From: Liolophura sinensis
Lineage: Eukaryota; Mollusca; Polyplacophora; Chitonida; Chitonidae
Length of the DNA stretch: 64,000 nt
Assembly: GCF_032854445.1 (NCBI RefSeq)
Contig: NC_088303.1
Span: 17,803,501 to 17,867,500 of the forward strand
Direction: 5' to 3'
Made by a program: the position numbers and the translations under genes. Shown here piece by piece: positions 49,890 to 62,114 of this stretch. The notes below the pieces were generated by a model. That model searched no databases. It saw nothing but the letters and a program-made list of their open reading frames with translations, and had not been told where the DNA came from. Positions within the stretch are counted from its first letter, which is position 1. Each line of letters begins with the position of its first letter.

Positions 49890-49934
49890 AACCAAACATG
49901 GGATGGGAAAGGGGCCATTTTTCCACCCACTCAA

Positions 49935-50012
49935 CCAACCAGCAAGGGGGGTGGGGGTTAGGAATGGGTTGGGAATGGGTCTGTCACCCACCACTTTACT
50001 TCTGCTGGTTGG
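49935..50012. repeat. Inverted repeat, 10-bp arms, G/T-rich loop
   Basis: CCAACCAGCA at 49935-49944 pairs with TGCTGGTTGG at 50003-50012, and GGTGGG inside can pair with CCCACC near 49987. It lies 45 bp from the 30-bp palindrome, so 49860-50012 may be one foldback element. Confidence 0.6.
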
Positions 50013-53000
50013 GACAGTTGCAGGGGCAGCACTTTTGGTTGTATTGTTGCTTTTTGTATGTATGAAAAAGATACTGTATATATATATATATGTATATATA
50101 ATACAAAGATATTATTATGTATATTGTCTGACTCTTTAGCACACAAATCCCTCAAAACAACTGATAATATAACATATAATTGCTTTTTTCAACACCATAA
50201 CTAATGAAATAATTAATGTCATTACAGTAATGATGCACAAAAATATTTAAATTAAGAAAAACATTTGAACATACGAAATCTAAAATACGTCACAAAATCT
50301 GAAGGAAAGCATTCGATAGCTTAAATCATTTTCAAATAATATCATAAATGGCCTTCATCTGGTCAAAATGGTTAATTATTATAATATCATAATATTTCTC
50401 TAGACTGACTTAAGAATTAAGTCGGAAAGTCTCGAAAATGACTTTTTCACTGAATTTTATTGAGCATTCAACAGCAAACCTAAAACCACTAAAAGCCTTG
50501 TCCAAACAGGACCATTCTCATTTTTTTTCCTTTCTGCAGACAGCATTTTTCCTTTTTCTGAGTTTCAGCTGGAAAAGAATATTTTGAATTTCAAAATCTT
50601 TCAAGACCGACAAAAAGAGTAAAAACAGTTATTGTGTTGCCTTCATCAACATGTAGACAAACAAATAAATATTTACATGAGATCGTTCATATATTTAGAT
50701 AGAATCAACATCAACCTAAAGAAAGGGCTGGGAAATCAATAAATAGCTGGTAAACAAACTGTGAAAAATGATGGGCCATCAAAAATAGTTTAAAAGACTT
50801 AATCTCACAGCAACAATATGTAATTTTTCACTCCAGAAAAAAATGAGATTTTTTAGTATAAATATCACAATCTGAAAACATTAATTTACCAAGCCACAAA
50901 CTTTGAAGGTAAATATTAAAGTAAGGATTTCAAAATTGTACAGCTTAATTGATATCTTAAAATGCGCAACCATTTTTATAAGCCGGTATTTTCTCTTGTG
51001 AAAGAGTTTAAATTAACCTTTTTGCTACATTATTATTATAAAACAAGCATGCTTTAATTTATGATAATAAACTCTTTTGTATTTTTTTCTCAACACTGTT
51101 CAGTGAGAATTAACATTTAAATATCAATTAATTCCATGGATGATGGTTATTCATTCAAATTTTCAAACTGGAATTCACCAAAAACTTTCAATATAATTTC
51201 AACGTAGCCAACAAAAAAGATTACTGCCGTCAGAAAGGCGTGTGATTTTTCCAGCAAAATATTGGTAACATGATGTCCTGTAAATGCAATTCAAAATCCA
51301 GAATTTCATCCAAGAACCATAGTGCTCTGGTACTGCCAAATCTCTGGTACAACTTTTCTTTGTAATTTATAATGTTGCTAAATAATGTTTCACCTGAAAT
51401 CAATTTATTACCTTAACATGTATGTTGTGAAATCTGTTAGATTATGACAAAATTTCTCTGATATATGATGCTGGTAAGGAAGCTGTAAACAAACACAGGC
51501 AAGAAATTTACGAGCCATAGTATTACAGAAGCTATCAGATTTTGAAAGAATGTTTAGAAAGAGAAAATAGCAATTAATTCAAACATAGGTATTCTCATCT
51601 GAGAATTTCATGCAAATATGTGTTATCATGTTCACTTGACCGAACAATAAATCAATTTACAAACCAGATCTGGATGTTGAATTAAAAAAAAATAAAAATA
51701 TAAAAAATAAGACTTTTTCCACCTTCAATGAAATGATAAAAAATGCACATAATGATCTTTAAATCAAAAACAATTTACATTATGAAATTCAGTGATTTAA
51801 CATGACCAGCTTTGGTCTCAATGGGCACCATTGGGTGTTCACTAAGCATTCTCTCCCCTAGTCCATACTTGGGTTTGGACTTTGGCTGTGTAAACCCGGA
51901 GTCAAGCAAGGGTCATTTTCCTTAAAAAGCCACTATCTCACTGTTCAACCTTTAAAAGAATTCTACACTTACAAAGATACTTCACACTCATAAAAAATTA
52001 AAATCCATCCAGCAATATGTAATTCTGATTGCAAAACTGCTACACTCTAGTGAATTAAATTAACAAGCCTATGATTTCTAGACTAGAAAAGAAACTCTTA
52101 TCACCCAAATGGATGATTAGCACGTCTTAAATTATTCATAATACACCGTTAAATAATGAGAGAAATGTTTAATGCATCATTTGTTTATCTAAAATCATGA
52201 AGATTTGTCTATAAGTATTGTACAATGTATGTATTGTGGCTAACTGCATTTCGTGCCTCCCAAAGGCTTACCACGTGACAAAAGCTCTCAGTTTTTTATG
52301 CAGAAAATTATTGCCTAAAATTTAATGCAGGTATTGGATTAAAATAAAAACAAATGAGAAATCAGAAATAACATGATTTTTCCCCTATTGTAACTTTGTA
52401 AAAAACAACAAAGATACAATGTCCAAAGGAGAGAGAGTTCAGAAATCCTGCCCTCAGTACGCTTGGAAATTTCTATGGTTGTATCAGTCCTGTCCTTGCT
52501 AAAGTAGAGGATATGTCAATATAATAGCAAGAAGTGACAAAGTAAACTTTATTTGTATGTTTTTGTTCTGTGACAACAGAAACAGTGTTGGAAGGTACTT
52601 TGTTATCACATCAAACTTCTAGCTGAAGGGAGAGCATAAAGCTCCACAGCAGGCTGTGGTCAATACTGATGGAAAAGCCTTAACCCAGACAGTCAGAGTC
52701 AGTGCCTAAGATGACCAGTCACTTGAATCCCACTGGCCGCTCAAACCATTGATCCCTATTGTCAAATTTCCTTGACAGAAAGTACAGTAAATGACGAGAG
52801 CACTGAGATTTCTGTCGTTTGAGGGGAGTTAAGATGTGAAGCACATGTTAGTGGCCGTACACTGAATATTGCCACTGGTGAAGTTGAATGGAAACTATTG
52901 AGGTGTCTACGGTCAAAGAGGGCTGATACTCCACAGACCTCTCCATAGGTCGACACTTACACCATTGAATACCAGGTGAGGCTGTGTCCAACACTAACTT

Positions 53001-53466
53001 TCCTCAATACATTGTTGTTGATCACTGAACAGGCACTTATCAGTATTCATTACACTGCCTAAAACACCATATCAGTACAGTTAACTACACCACAAAAAAA
53101 GGGTATTGAACTTTTTTGCTTACACCAAGGATGTTGTCTGACAGATTACCTAGCTTAAAACGGTCGTAAAAAAAATATATATGATACTAACATACATATA
53201 CAAAATAAGATCACAACATATATATATATATTAAAAAAAATAGATGGCAAAAAAATATGAATGAAAAAAGAACAAGAAAGTTTCATTAACACAACTGAAA
53301 AAGGCATCAGCCTACCTGAAGCAGTACAGGCCTATCACTAGCCGAACAGCGGATAAAAACCAATATTGGAATTCACAGACCCGAGTCACAGCTGTCTACA
53401 GCAGTACACCCATGTAACTTCTCACCCCCAGGGCGAATGAGGGCAACGGGAGGTGTGGGCCAGCCG

Positions 53467-53489
53467 GGCAGGCAGGCAGGCAGGCAGGC
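53467..53489. repeat. (GGCA)n tetranucleotide repeat
   Basis: Five GGCA units and a partial sixth in a GC-rich stretch. Confidence 0.9.
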
Positions 53490-55460
53490 GGGTGGGCAGC
53501 TATATCCTCTCCACACCAGTGGTAGGCAAGGGTCGCTGCTTAGTAGCTGACCCACATTGCCAGACACAAAATTGTTCTTTAAAAGAAAAGTGGTTAGGCT
53601 AGGCTAACTCCTGTCTCCCTCAATTACACATCCTTTAGAAATCTGCGTTGGTGATAATAGATAGCAGAGCCTTTGTGTCGCTAAGGCCTTTTCAAATATT
53701 AGCACAGGCCCTGTTTGGGCAATATCTTTAGCGGGGCGCGGGTCCACAAGTTCTCTCCTCTCTCAATCTTCCCCCTCCCCAAGCTTCAGTAAAGGGCAGG
53801 GTTGGTAAGGGGACAGACCACGATGGACTGAGGCTCAGATAGAGACCACCTCTCACTGCCTTGCTGGCTGCTAGGACTGACCGTTAACTCCTTCTGTCCC
53901 TGGTCCCCTCAGTCACAGCTGTCTAGCGGCACTGGCTGTTTTGCATGAGTGTGCCTCACAATTATCCAGCACAGACAAATCACTCATTAAGTGGTACAAT
54001 ATGGGGCCGAGGGTATTTATCCCGCGATACCCTTACCCAGCCTGGGCTCCCTAAGACAGACACAGAAGATCGGCACAAGTGTCGGAGCCCATCATGTAGT
54101 TGGCTACTAACGGGCGTTTTGATCAAGTTACAAAAATGGTTAGTGCTGACTGGCTCGCCTTCGCCCTGTGTGTAAGAGAGAGAGAGACGGGGCCAGGGGA
54201 TTAATTGTGGGCCTGCATATTAAAAACAGAGGCAGAGATGTGGCCTAGAGAGGGGTCTACCCTGAAGAAGGGGGGGAGGGGAGGGTGTGCTCCCACAGTG
54301 TTGCTGCCGCTGTCGTCGTCTTGCCCACTGCTAACAGGACCAAAGCTCATAACATTTCCACGCCTCGACATTTCTCTCACAGATTAGCCGAAAGCCAGCA
54401 GCACCAGTTTGAGGCTTGTCGTCTTGGCCACGGATTAATGAAGGACCCCGCAGGAAAAAACTATCTTTCATATTCATATTTCAAGGTGTCATTTGTTACG
54501 GTGATGGATGGAAATTAATGAGCAGGGGCCATCTCGGCCTATCTCATTATCAGTATCAGGCAGTTCAAAGTCCAGCTGTTTGTGGAAATATGGCCGCTCT
54601 CACATTGATAGCATCAAATGCTTCATGACACTTCCAGAGAGAGAAAAAAATCAATAAAGTTAAGAACAATTCCAGTGTATTCTTCAACTTACTGCAGGAA
54701 GCCGAGTGTTTGTCTAACCCCTAGGCAGGTGAATGGCTCTCATTGTACATAGGTGTTCCCTCAATCCCTTGCCTTTATTTCTGTCAACAAATAGGAGAGC
54801 CATGGCGAAACAAAAGCGTCAACGTTCGGGGCAAACTTGTGTTTTTTTGAGATCCTCTGAATTCTGACGGGATTAAGTCACTGTGATGACTTGGAGACAA
54901 TCAGAGATTCTGGGCTTCTGTTTCGCCCTCTGGGTCCTCAGCGCAGAGTTTCCGCAGGGACTGGTCACCTGCTAAAAATGCCTACCGAATACATAATCAC
55001 ATGGCCAAAAGCTCGCAATTAAGAGAAATTAAGCAGGGGAAGAAAAAAGCCGCGAGCTGTGAAGAAAAATCAGTCTAGGTCGAGGCCTGGGAGTCAGGCC
55101 CGGTCGAGATTAGAGAGCACTTGTGGTGGAATGATATTAGTGATTAGGCTCTTCTCCATGGCAACACGCTTAAGCTTCGTATTCAGCTGGTGCATTAACA
55201 GTAGCGAAAGAAAAAAAAAGTAACAATCATAAAACAGCAAGTTGGTGAAAAGGCTGGAAGATACAGAGGAACTTATGCTGATTGGAGAGGGTGGGTTAAA
55301 CGGGTCAGGCTCACTCTTTAATTAGGGGTGGCAGGCTAGAGGTGGAGCCTTCATCTTTCTGATATTACAAATTTCTTTTCCCAGCAGGACAGTGGCTGAG
55401 GATAAGAAGGCTGAGGCATTTCTGTATTAATAAACTGCCTGGCCTCAGATCTGACTGGCT

Positions 55461-55501
55461 CCCCCCCCTCCCCTCACTCCCCACTCCAACCCCTCCCTCC
55501 C
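55461..55501 (-). repeat. C-rich tract, G-quadruplex potential on the gene strand
   Basis: The plus strand has runs of C3-C8; the minus strand therefore has more than four G3+ runs within 41 bp, a quadruplex-forming pattern upstream of the gene. Confidence 0.7.
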
Positions 55502-58500
55502 AGACCAGCCCTTCCTTATACCCTGATTGTTAACACTTGCTCCTGACATTAAACTGTTAGAAGAAAAGAGCTAGGTACAGAAGCTGGTCTCTCTATCACA
55601 GCATTCAAAGCCTGGTGATCCATGTCCCTCTATCTGGCCCTCATTGCTCTGGGGCCCTGGCCTTTCCCACAATCTCCCTGACCCCTCTGGCTTAGGGTTA
55701 TCTATACAGTAGGGGGGTCAGGTTTCTACAGGAGAATCGGGGTCCAGGAGTAAGGCTGAGCCACTTAACAATGGCTTACACATGCAGAACATCATTACAA
55801 AATAATACACTCCAAAAACCCCTATGGTATCATATCACTCAGAAATTAATTTCCAGCTCAGTTCAAACTTTGACATATGGTAATATCTCCAGATAAGATG
55901 TCTCTGCCAGGAGAGGAAGGGACACCAGGGATGAGACAGTGACCAAATCCAATCTTAATTGCCTCAGCAATACTTGGGCAATCTGGAAGTCATTAACCTG
56001 GACACATAGGGGACCAGGGGAAAGGTCATGGACAAGAGCAAGAAACAAGACCAACCACTCATAAACCTTGTTTTACAGCAACACCCTCTGTGATAATTAC
56101 ATGGGAACCATAAATACAAGCTAGGCAACCAGTATAAACATGTGAGAATATAAATTCAAAACCATTTAAAAAATCATCGGTAAATAAACAACAGCTTCTT
56201 TCCAGAGCTGATTTTCTTGACGGAAATGTTGAAAGCCGCATATTCTAAGTAAATTCTCTCAATGGTAATGGACACCATCATTTCATGAAAGTCATAACAC
56301 CACAAAGTATTAGAATATTAATGTACCAAATCCATATTTAAAAAAGTTTTTATTGTAGGAATAAAATAGATAAACTACTAATAAGTTTATTGGTGAAGTA
56401 ATCACTATAAACATGATAAGAAGGCATTCATCACTACTGGGACAAAAAGCAAGTATTATCATACGCTATATTGCCACCATTTCTAGTGGTAATTTTTTCT
56501 TCAGCAATGCTTAGTTTCAATATTTAGTTACTAAGGACATGTTAAATGGCATCTACCTGTCTTTTTTGCTCAATGCATACACAAAGATTTTGATGTTCGC
56601 ATTACAGCATGCTAGACGATGTAAGGATAACCTAACAGATCTGCTACTCTAGCCTGAGCATCACCTACAGGAATTCAGGGAGGGGGAGATAAATATAGAA
56701 ACCTTAATCTGAAGGTAAATTAGAACACATATCTTCATGGTGTTATTTTTGACATTGCTGACCGTATCAATCAAGTCTAGTTAGGAACTTGTTTTTGCAA
56801 CATCAAACAGACAAGGTTTATATCAAATTGAGTAGTCTGACAGTTGTTCATTAGCTTTAATCTGAGAAAAACAGAAAGATAAAGAGACAAAAAAGATTTC
56901 TGCTAAAAATACATGAATAATTAGACAGCAACGTGTTGGTTAGTCTTCCACTGTATGAAAACCTGACAACCAAGAAGTATGTAAGTATATCTACGGCAAA
57001 CTTGAAAACCTGACTTATCCACATGTACAAAGGAGAAATTAAATCTCAGATAAATGATAAATAATATTAATATTTTTTTTATTTTATTCTTTTTTTACAA
57101 TCATATCTATTATTACACCACAAAAATTCTAGTTTTCCATAACATTAAAGTGCATTCCACTGTATCACTTTTCTTGTCATCAAATCAAATATTTATCCTT
57201 GGTTCTCAGCTTATTTCAATTTACAGTGAATTATTTAATGTTTTGTGCATCCCCAGGGTCACCCAATATGACCTACATGGTTCCATAAGCACATACACCC
57301 CATGTTCACATTCCTGTTCAGAGAGAAGTCGTTTCGTCAGCTGACTACTGTTTTGCATTACCTTTCAATACTAACTTTCAATAACTCCACACTCTATCCC
57401 ACACAGCAGTCAGAAAGAGGGGGAAATTTTCTAATCAATTCTTGTTTTTTTTTTAATCAAAGGCTGCCAGCTATTCAACCAACAGGGAAGCAATTATAGG
57501 CTTTTGTTAAAAACCAATTAATACATTTATAAAGATCAATGGGAGCTAGGTCTAACTTGATGCCAAAGCTTCCCAAGTGGGTCACAATGGCTTCACACTT
57601 ACAGAGGTGGAAATCTCTGTGCTGAGCTCCTGCCTGCCGCAATAACACAACAGCCGCTTCGCAATTATCCAATATCGGCTTTTTATACATTTCCATTCAT
57701 TCAATGTCATAAATATACATGTTACAGAAGTTGTATATCAACCCACGCTGAGGAGTGCTCTGTACCCCAGGCCGAGTCACCCAACCCTCCCGTCACCCTG
57801 TCATTAAAGCCTTGATGCCTTGTGCTGGACGCCATCTTCAGCCACAATTTCCCTTTGCCTCACCCTCTCTGTAGACTCCAGAAATACAGTAATGATCTAA
57901 TATTTATCCACCACAGAAAGCCATGTCTAATTGACACAAGCCTAATCTCAGGACAACAACATCATTAATCCAAACTCTTCATACGTTGAATTGTACCAAA
58001 GCAGTCGTTGAGCAAACTTTGGCATATAGATCAGAAACTATTTATAAAAAAAGGAAAAAAAAACAAAAAAAAAACAAAAATGATCATGATGGCCGAAGAA
58101 GTAATTTCTACCATAGACGACATCTGAAGGAAAATAACGATGGCAACTAATCCGAAAAGTTAATTTGAATGGCAAAACTTAATGATGTATGGTGAAATGG
58201 ATGATGATTTGTGACGGTGGCATATTTATGGCGATTAGACGTGCTGTCCACTTAGTAATTGGGCAATTTTTACCGAAGACAATCCAGAAGACAGAAAGAC
58301 AAGACGCTATGGCCTATTAAAGTGTTAGATTTCCAATGCACTATGTTTTGCACAACAGATTGTCCTGGAGCACCGGGCTAGAGCCCAGCTATAGGTCTCT
58401 ATCTCAACCGCCTTCCTGAGAGCCTCTTGAAGTGATTGCACTACCCAGCAATACCTATATGGAGGATGGTCACTATGACAACCAGCTGATAAGCTGTGTA

Positions 58501-59149
58501 ATTTATAGTTGGACAAAGACCAAATTGTATACATTAACTGCATACATTAAGTATCTGTACTAGCCCAGGCTGTAAGGAGACAAATACTTGGGGGAGAGGA
58601 GGGGAAGGGGGTTAATAAAAATGGATATGCTGCAGCTTCTTAATTTCAAAATAGTGTAACTGCTGATTATCCTTATTACAGGGCATTCTTATCACTTGAC
58701 CCTTGATAATGAATCTTGAAAATCCTTCCGATTGTTTTTGTCTGATAACATTGGCATTTGGAAGAATCACTCAGAGGTTTGGCAAACAAAGTGACACCTC
58801 AGGAAATGACCTTCTTAATTAATTGGCTGAATGCTAAATATAAACATTTTTTTGGTTTTGTTTTTTGTTTTTGGTTGTAAACACTGGATTCATCTTGTCA
58901 GATTTTTGGATATTCTTACTGCAGTTTGAATGAGTAAGCGAACATTCTGACTTTATAAATATAAAAAGATAAATGTGTGAAAGCATGAATCTATCAGTAG
59001 TACACAACACTTTAATAAGTGCAGCTAGAATTAACATTAAGTAAATTAATATCAGTTTGTTCACAAATAATTTTTAACAACAGATGGCGGCTTGTTTCAC
59101 ACATCATTTATGCAAGTTAGTGGTCAGTTTGTTTTATCTTCTTATCTTC

Positions 59150-59228
59150 TTTAGTGTTTTACGCCGTACTCATCAATATTTCACTTATACGACCCCGGCC
59201 AGCATTAAGGTGGTAGGAAAGGGGGCAG
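59150..59228 (+). repeat. SINE-like interspersed repeat, copy B (truncated)
   Basis: It aligns with copy A at 8705-8815: AGTGTTTTACGCCGTACTC, ATATTTCACTTATAC, GGCCAGCATTA, GGTGGTAGGAAA and GGGGGCAG. It stops after the last motif, where copy A continues. Same orientation on the plus strand. Confidence 0.65.
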
Positions 59229-61523
59229 TATTTATAGCAGTAATTTTATTCAGCTACATTTATAAGAATACCTGGATGCTGTTAGTTCGATTGACACATA
59301 ACTCACACTGAAAGTTGAAACTACCACAAGTATACTGCATGAGTATCTGTTCACATCATGCACTACATGTAGCTACCGTTATATCTTGAATTTAGCCATT
59401 ATTTATTACTTTGTTTAACAGATCAGAAACATGAATTACTGATTTGCTCTACACAACACTTCTGATTACACGGCAGTAATTAGCGTTATTTCATGACACT
59501 GGTTCAACATTAAGAACTACCACCTACTGGATAACAGTCAGTAATTTCACCCAGGCTTGAGTCATCTTTCCACTGTATCAAGCAGTCAGGTGGCCTTTAA
59601 CCTAACATCAGTTCTTGTTTAGTAACCTTCTAGCACCTGCTAACGAGTCCTCAGGTACAGGTGAGTTGAGGCAGCTTCAGGTGAGGTAAGACATTTGCAT
59701 AGATATCTCTATACAGACAAGTAATGAAATTGTCTGCGAGCACATTAGAGCTGAAGCTGTGAGCGTGAATTCAACAGGAGCCTATTCAAGCATACAGACG
59801 GCTGATTTAATTTCTCACCTGAATGTTTTAATTAAGCCCGAAAAACAATGACACAGCTTATCAGCAATCATTTATCTCACTGAGATGCCCTGTCACAACT
59901 TTATCAATAATACTAACTGAATGAGCAAGAGACAGGGTGAACAAAAAAAACAAGCTGGGGAAACAAACAGGCATGAGTTTTTAAATCTTCACCTTATCAG
60001 CTAGCCTAATCATGATCATTTCACGTGATTAATACTGAAATTCGGTTGAATTAAAATCAGTTTTGTAATCAGTTCAAATTGACAAGACTGATAGTGACCC
60101 TGGTGATGAGATAACTGACTGTGCAAAAAAGACAAACTCCTGAGAGTGTCTTATCTCCCTGATTGAACAAACAAACACACTGCTCAGTTTAATCTCCACC
60201 TGGTGGTGGGGGAGGGAGGAATAGAGGCGTTGGGAGTGGTGTCACTAAGGCAACAAAATCCGCTGTCTACCTCAGGGTTATTTTACTTAAGCAATCTTCA
60301 TAGAAAGAAAGTCACATTTAAGAAATTATATCTTCTGGGTTGTTATTTAACCTTCATATTTGGCTCTCCAATTTCTGAAGGAAGTGTCTCAGGTCAGTAC
60401 TGACCTTTAACACCTGAAGGCCCTCTTCCCCCCACACTCTTGGGCCTCTCTTTGTGACAGATTAGCGTGTGTGATAAATTATTCACTAATGGCTAAGAGA
60501 CTAATGAAAAGCCAGCACTGAATTAAGACACTCCTAAAATTTGTTGACTTAGCGGGTCAAATTTATGATATTATGGCCCTTGAGATGTAGACAGGGAATT
60601 CTCAAACCAGACCTGTCTTGGGTTTATATTGGTTTCTAATTCCATGGACCTTAGTGACCCACATTACCACACACATCTAACCTGTCCCCTACCCCCTAAA
60701 TCTGTCTTACAAACTGCTATGCCAAAGTCAAAATCTTAAATGTGGAGTTATACTGTATTAATTATTTACCAAGGTATTTAAAACATACCATTAAAACATA
60801 CAAGAATTAAGCTGGGTATGTTTACTTCTAGCACACTTATAATAACTATGCACACCTGAGCCTGCTGATTATAATATTTTTCTCAATAACACCTGTTACA
60901 CTCTCTCCAATATCCTCATTTGCACATGTAACTTTCACCTAGTAGTTAACAAAATGCTCTGCTATTTTAAGGACACCATACTTAGTCAGTAGATAAGGTC
61001 AGAATTTTTCCTTAAGTTCTATGGGGACTTTTGATGTATACCTGTGGTGAAAGGTGTGACTTCTAAGCAGACAAATAAGACAAGTGCTCCTGGTAAGAAT
61101 TAAAGGATGTACAGCTTAAAGACAAGCAGACCAAAGGGGATACAGGGTGGTAAAACATGATAGGCTTTTTACAACAGGAAAACTAGGACCTGGCCGACAT
61201 ACAGCAAACAAATAGCAGGGCGAACACACATATATACACACAAACCTGTCGTTTATTTAAATACACAAAGGCACAATAACTCACAGGTAAGGTGGCGGAT
61301 GAACATCATCTTGAAAGTAAACAGCACCACACCCTCAAAAATTTTAAAACCAAGGCCAATTGTCTGCGTCTTATGTTGTTTGCATTGTCAGAGAAAACAA
61401 GAGATCACGGTTTTATAATGCTCGTTTTGTCGTTTGTTTAATCGCTTATGGTTCTATCTGCCGCTCCTTGGTAAGGCCTCGGCTAACTCTGATAATGCAT
61501 TATCAAGCCTCCAGAAAACTTAC

Positions 61524-61609
61524 CTGTTTCTTCAGCCGCTGACACAAATGACACAAATCTCTGCTGAACAGCAGTTTCTATATCTATAACTCCAACAGTG
61601 TCTGGGATG
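61524..61609 (-). other. Candidate 5' UTR exon of ZFHX
   Basis: On the gene strand a perfect CAG/GTAAGT donor at 61523-61526 is preceded by 86 nt running back to a T-rich TTTGTTTGGTTAG acceptor. The segment has an open frame (IPDTVGVIDIETAVQQRF and on) of 28-29 codons. Joined to the acceptor at 48148 that frame meets a stop, so it would be noncoding in the long isoform. A perfect 9-base donor is expected by chance about once in four windows per strand, so this is weak. Confidence 0.2.
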
Positions 61610-62102
61610 CTAACCAAACAAAGACCAACTGTTAATTAAATCTTCATTAAACCTCTATTTTTACTCATCTTCAGAGAAGCCCATTAATTAAATAACTGGA
61701 GAGCCAACATAACTAATAGCCCTGATGAATCTGTGTGAGTCCATATATATATTTTTTTGTGTGTATACTGTAACAAAAACCACATAAGATATGTATTTTT
61801 TAAATTTAAGTGCAAAAATAAAACCTGTGCCTTTTATCTTGAGAGAAAAAGCATGAGGCCCCATCAGTCGGTGACATGTGTATTAGTAAAAACAAGAGAC
61901 GTGATATATCATTCTTTAGACTGTCGTCCCTGATGAAAAGTTAACACACCTGGGCCTATGTCACATCCAGTTAAGTGAGTTAAGACATTAGCACCAGCTT
62001 TTAATTAACGCTGTTTTACCTCATCCCATGACTGTTCATCAATGACATGGTTTAGTTAACAGATTAACTGATGTCAAAGGGCGCGTGTGGTGAGGCTCAA
62101 CT

Positions 62103-62114
62103 GGGGGGGGGGGG
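62103..62114 (+). repeat. Poly-G run of 12
   Basis: Homopolymer G tract, no associated feature. Confidence 0.95.

Noticed and set aside
53312-53960. GC-richer block with a GCTTCAG/GTAGGC donor and TAAATA element on the minus strand, considered as ZFHX promoter and first exon
   Set aside because: The donor is mediocre, the TATA-like element is weak and far away, and nothing links them; left as general promoter potential of the region.
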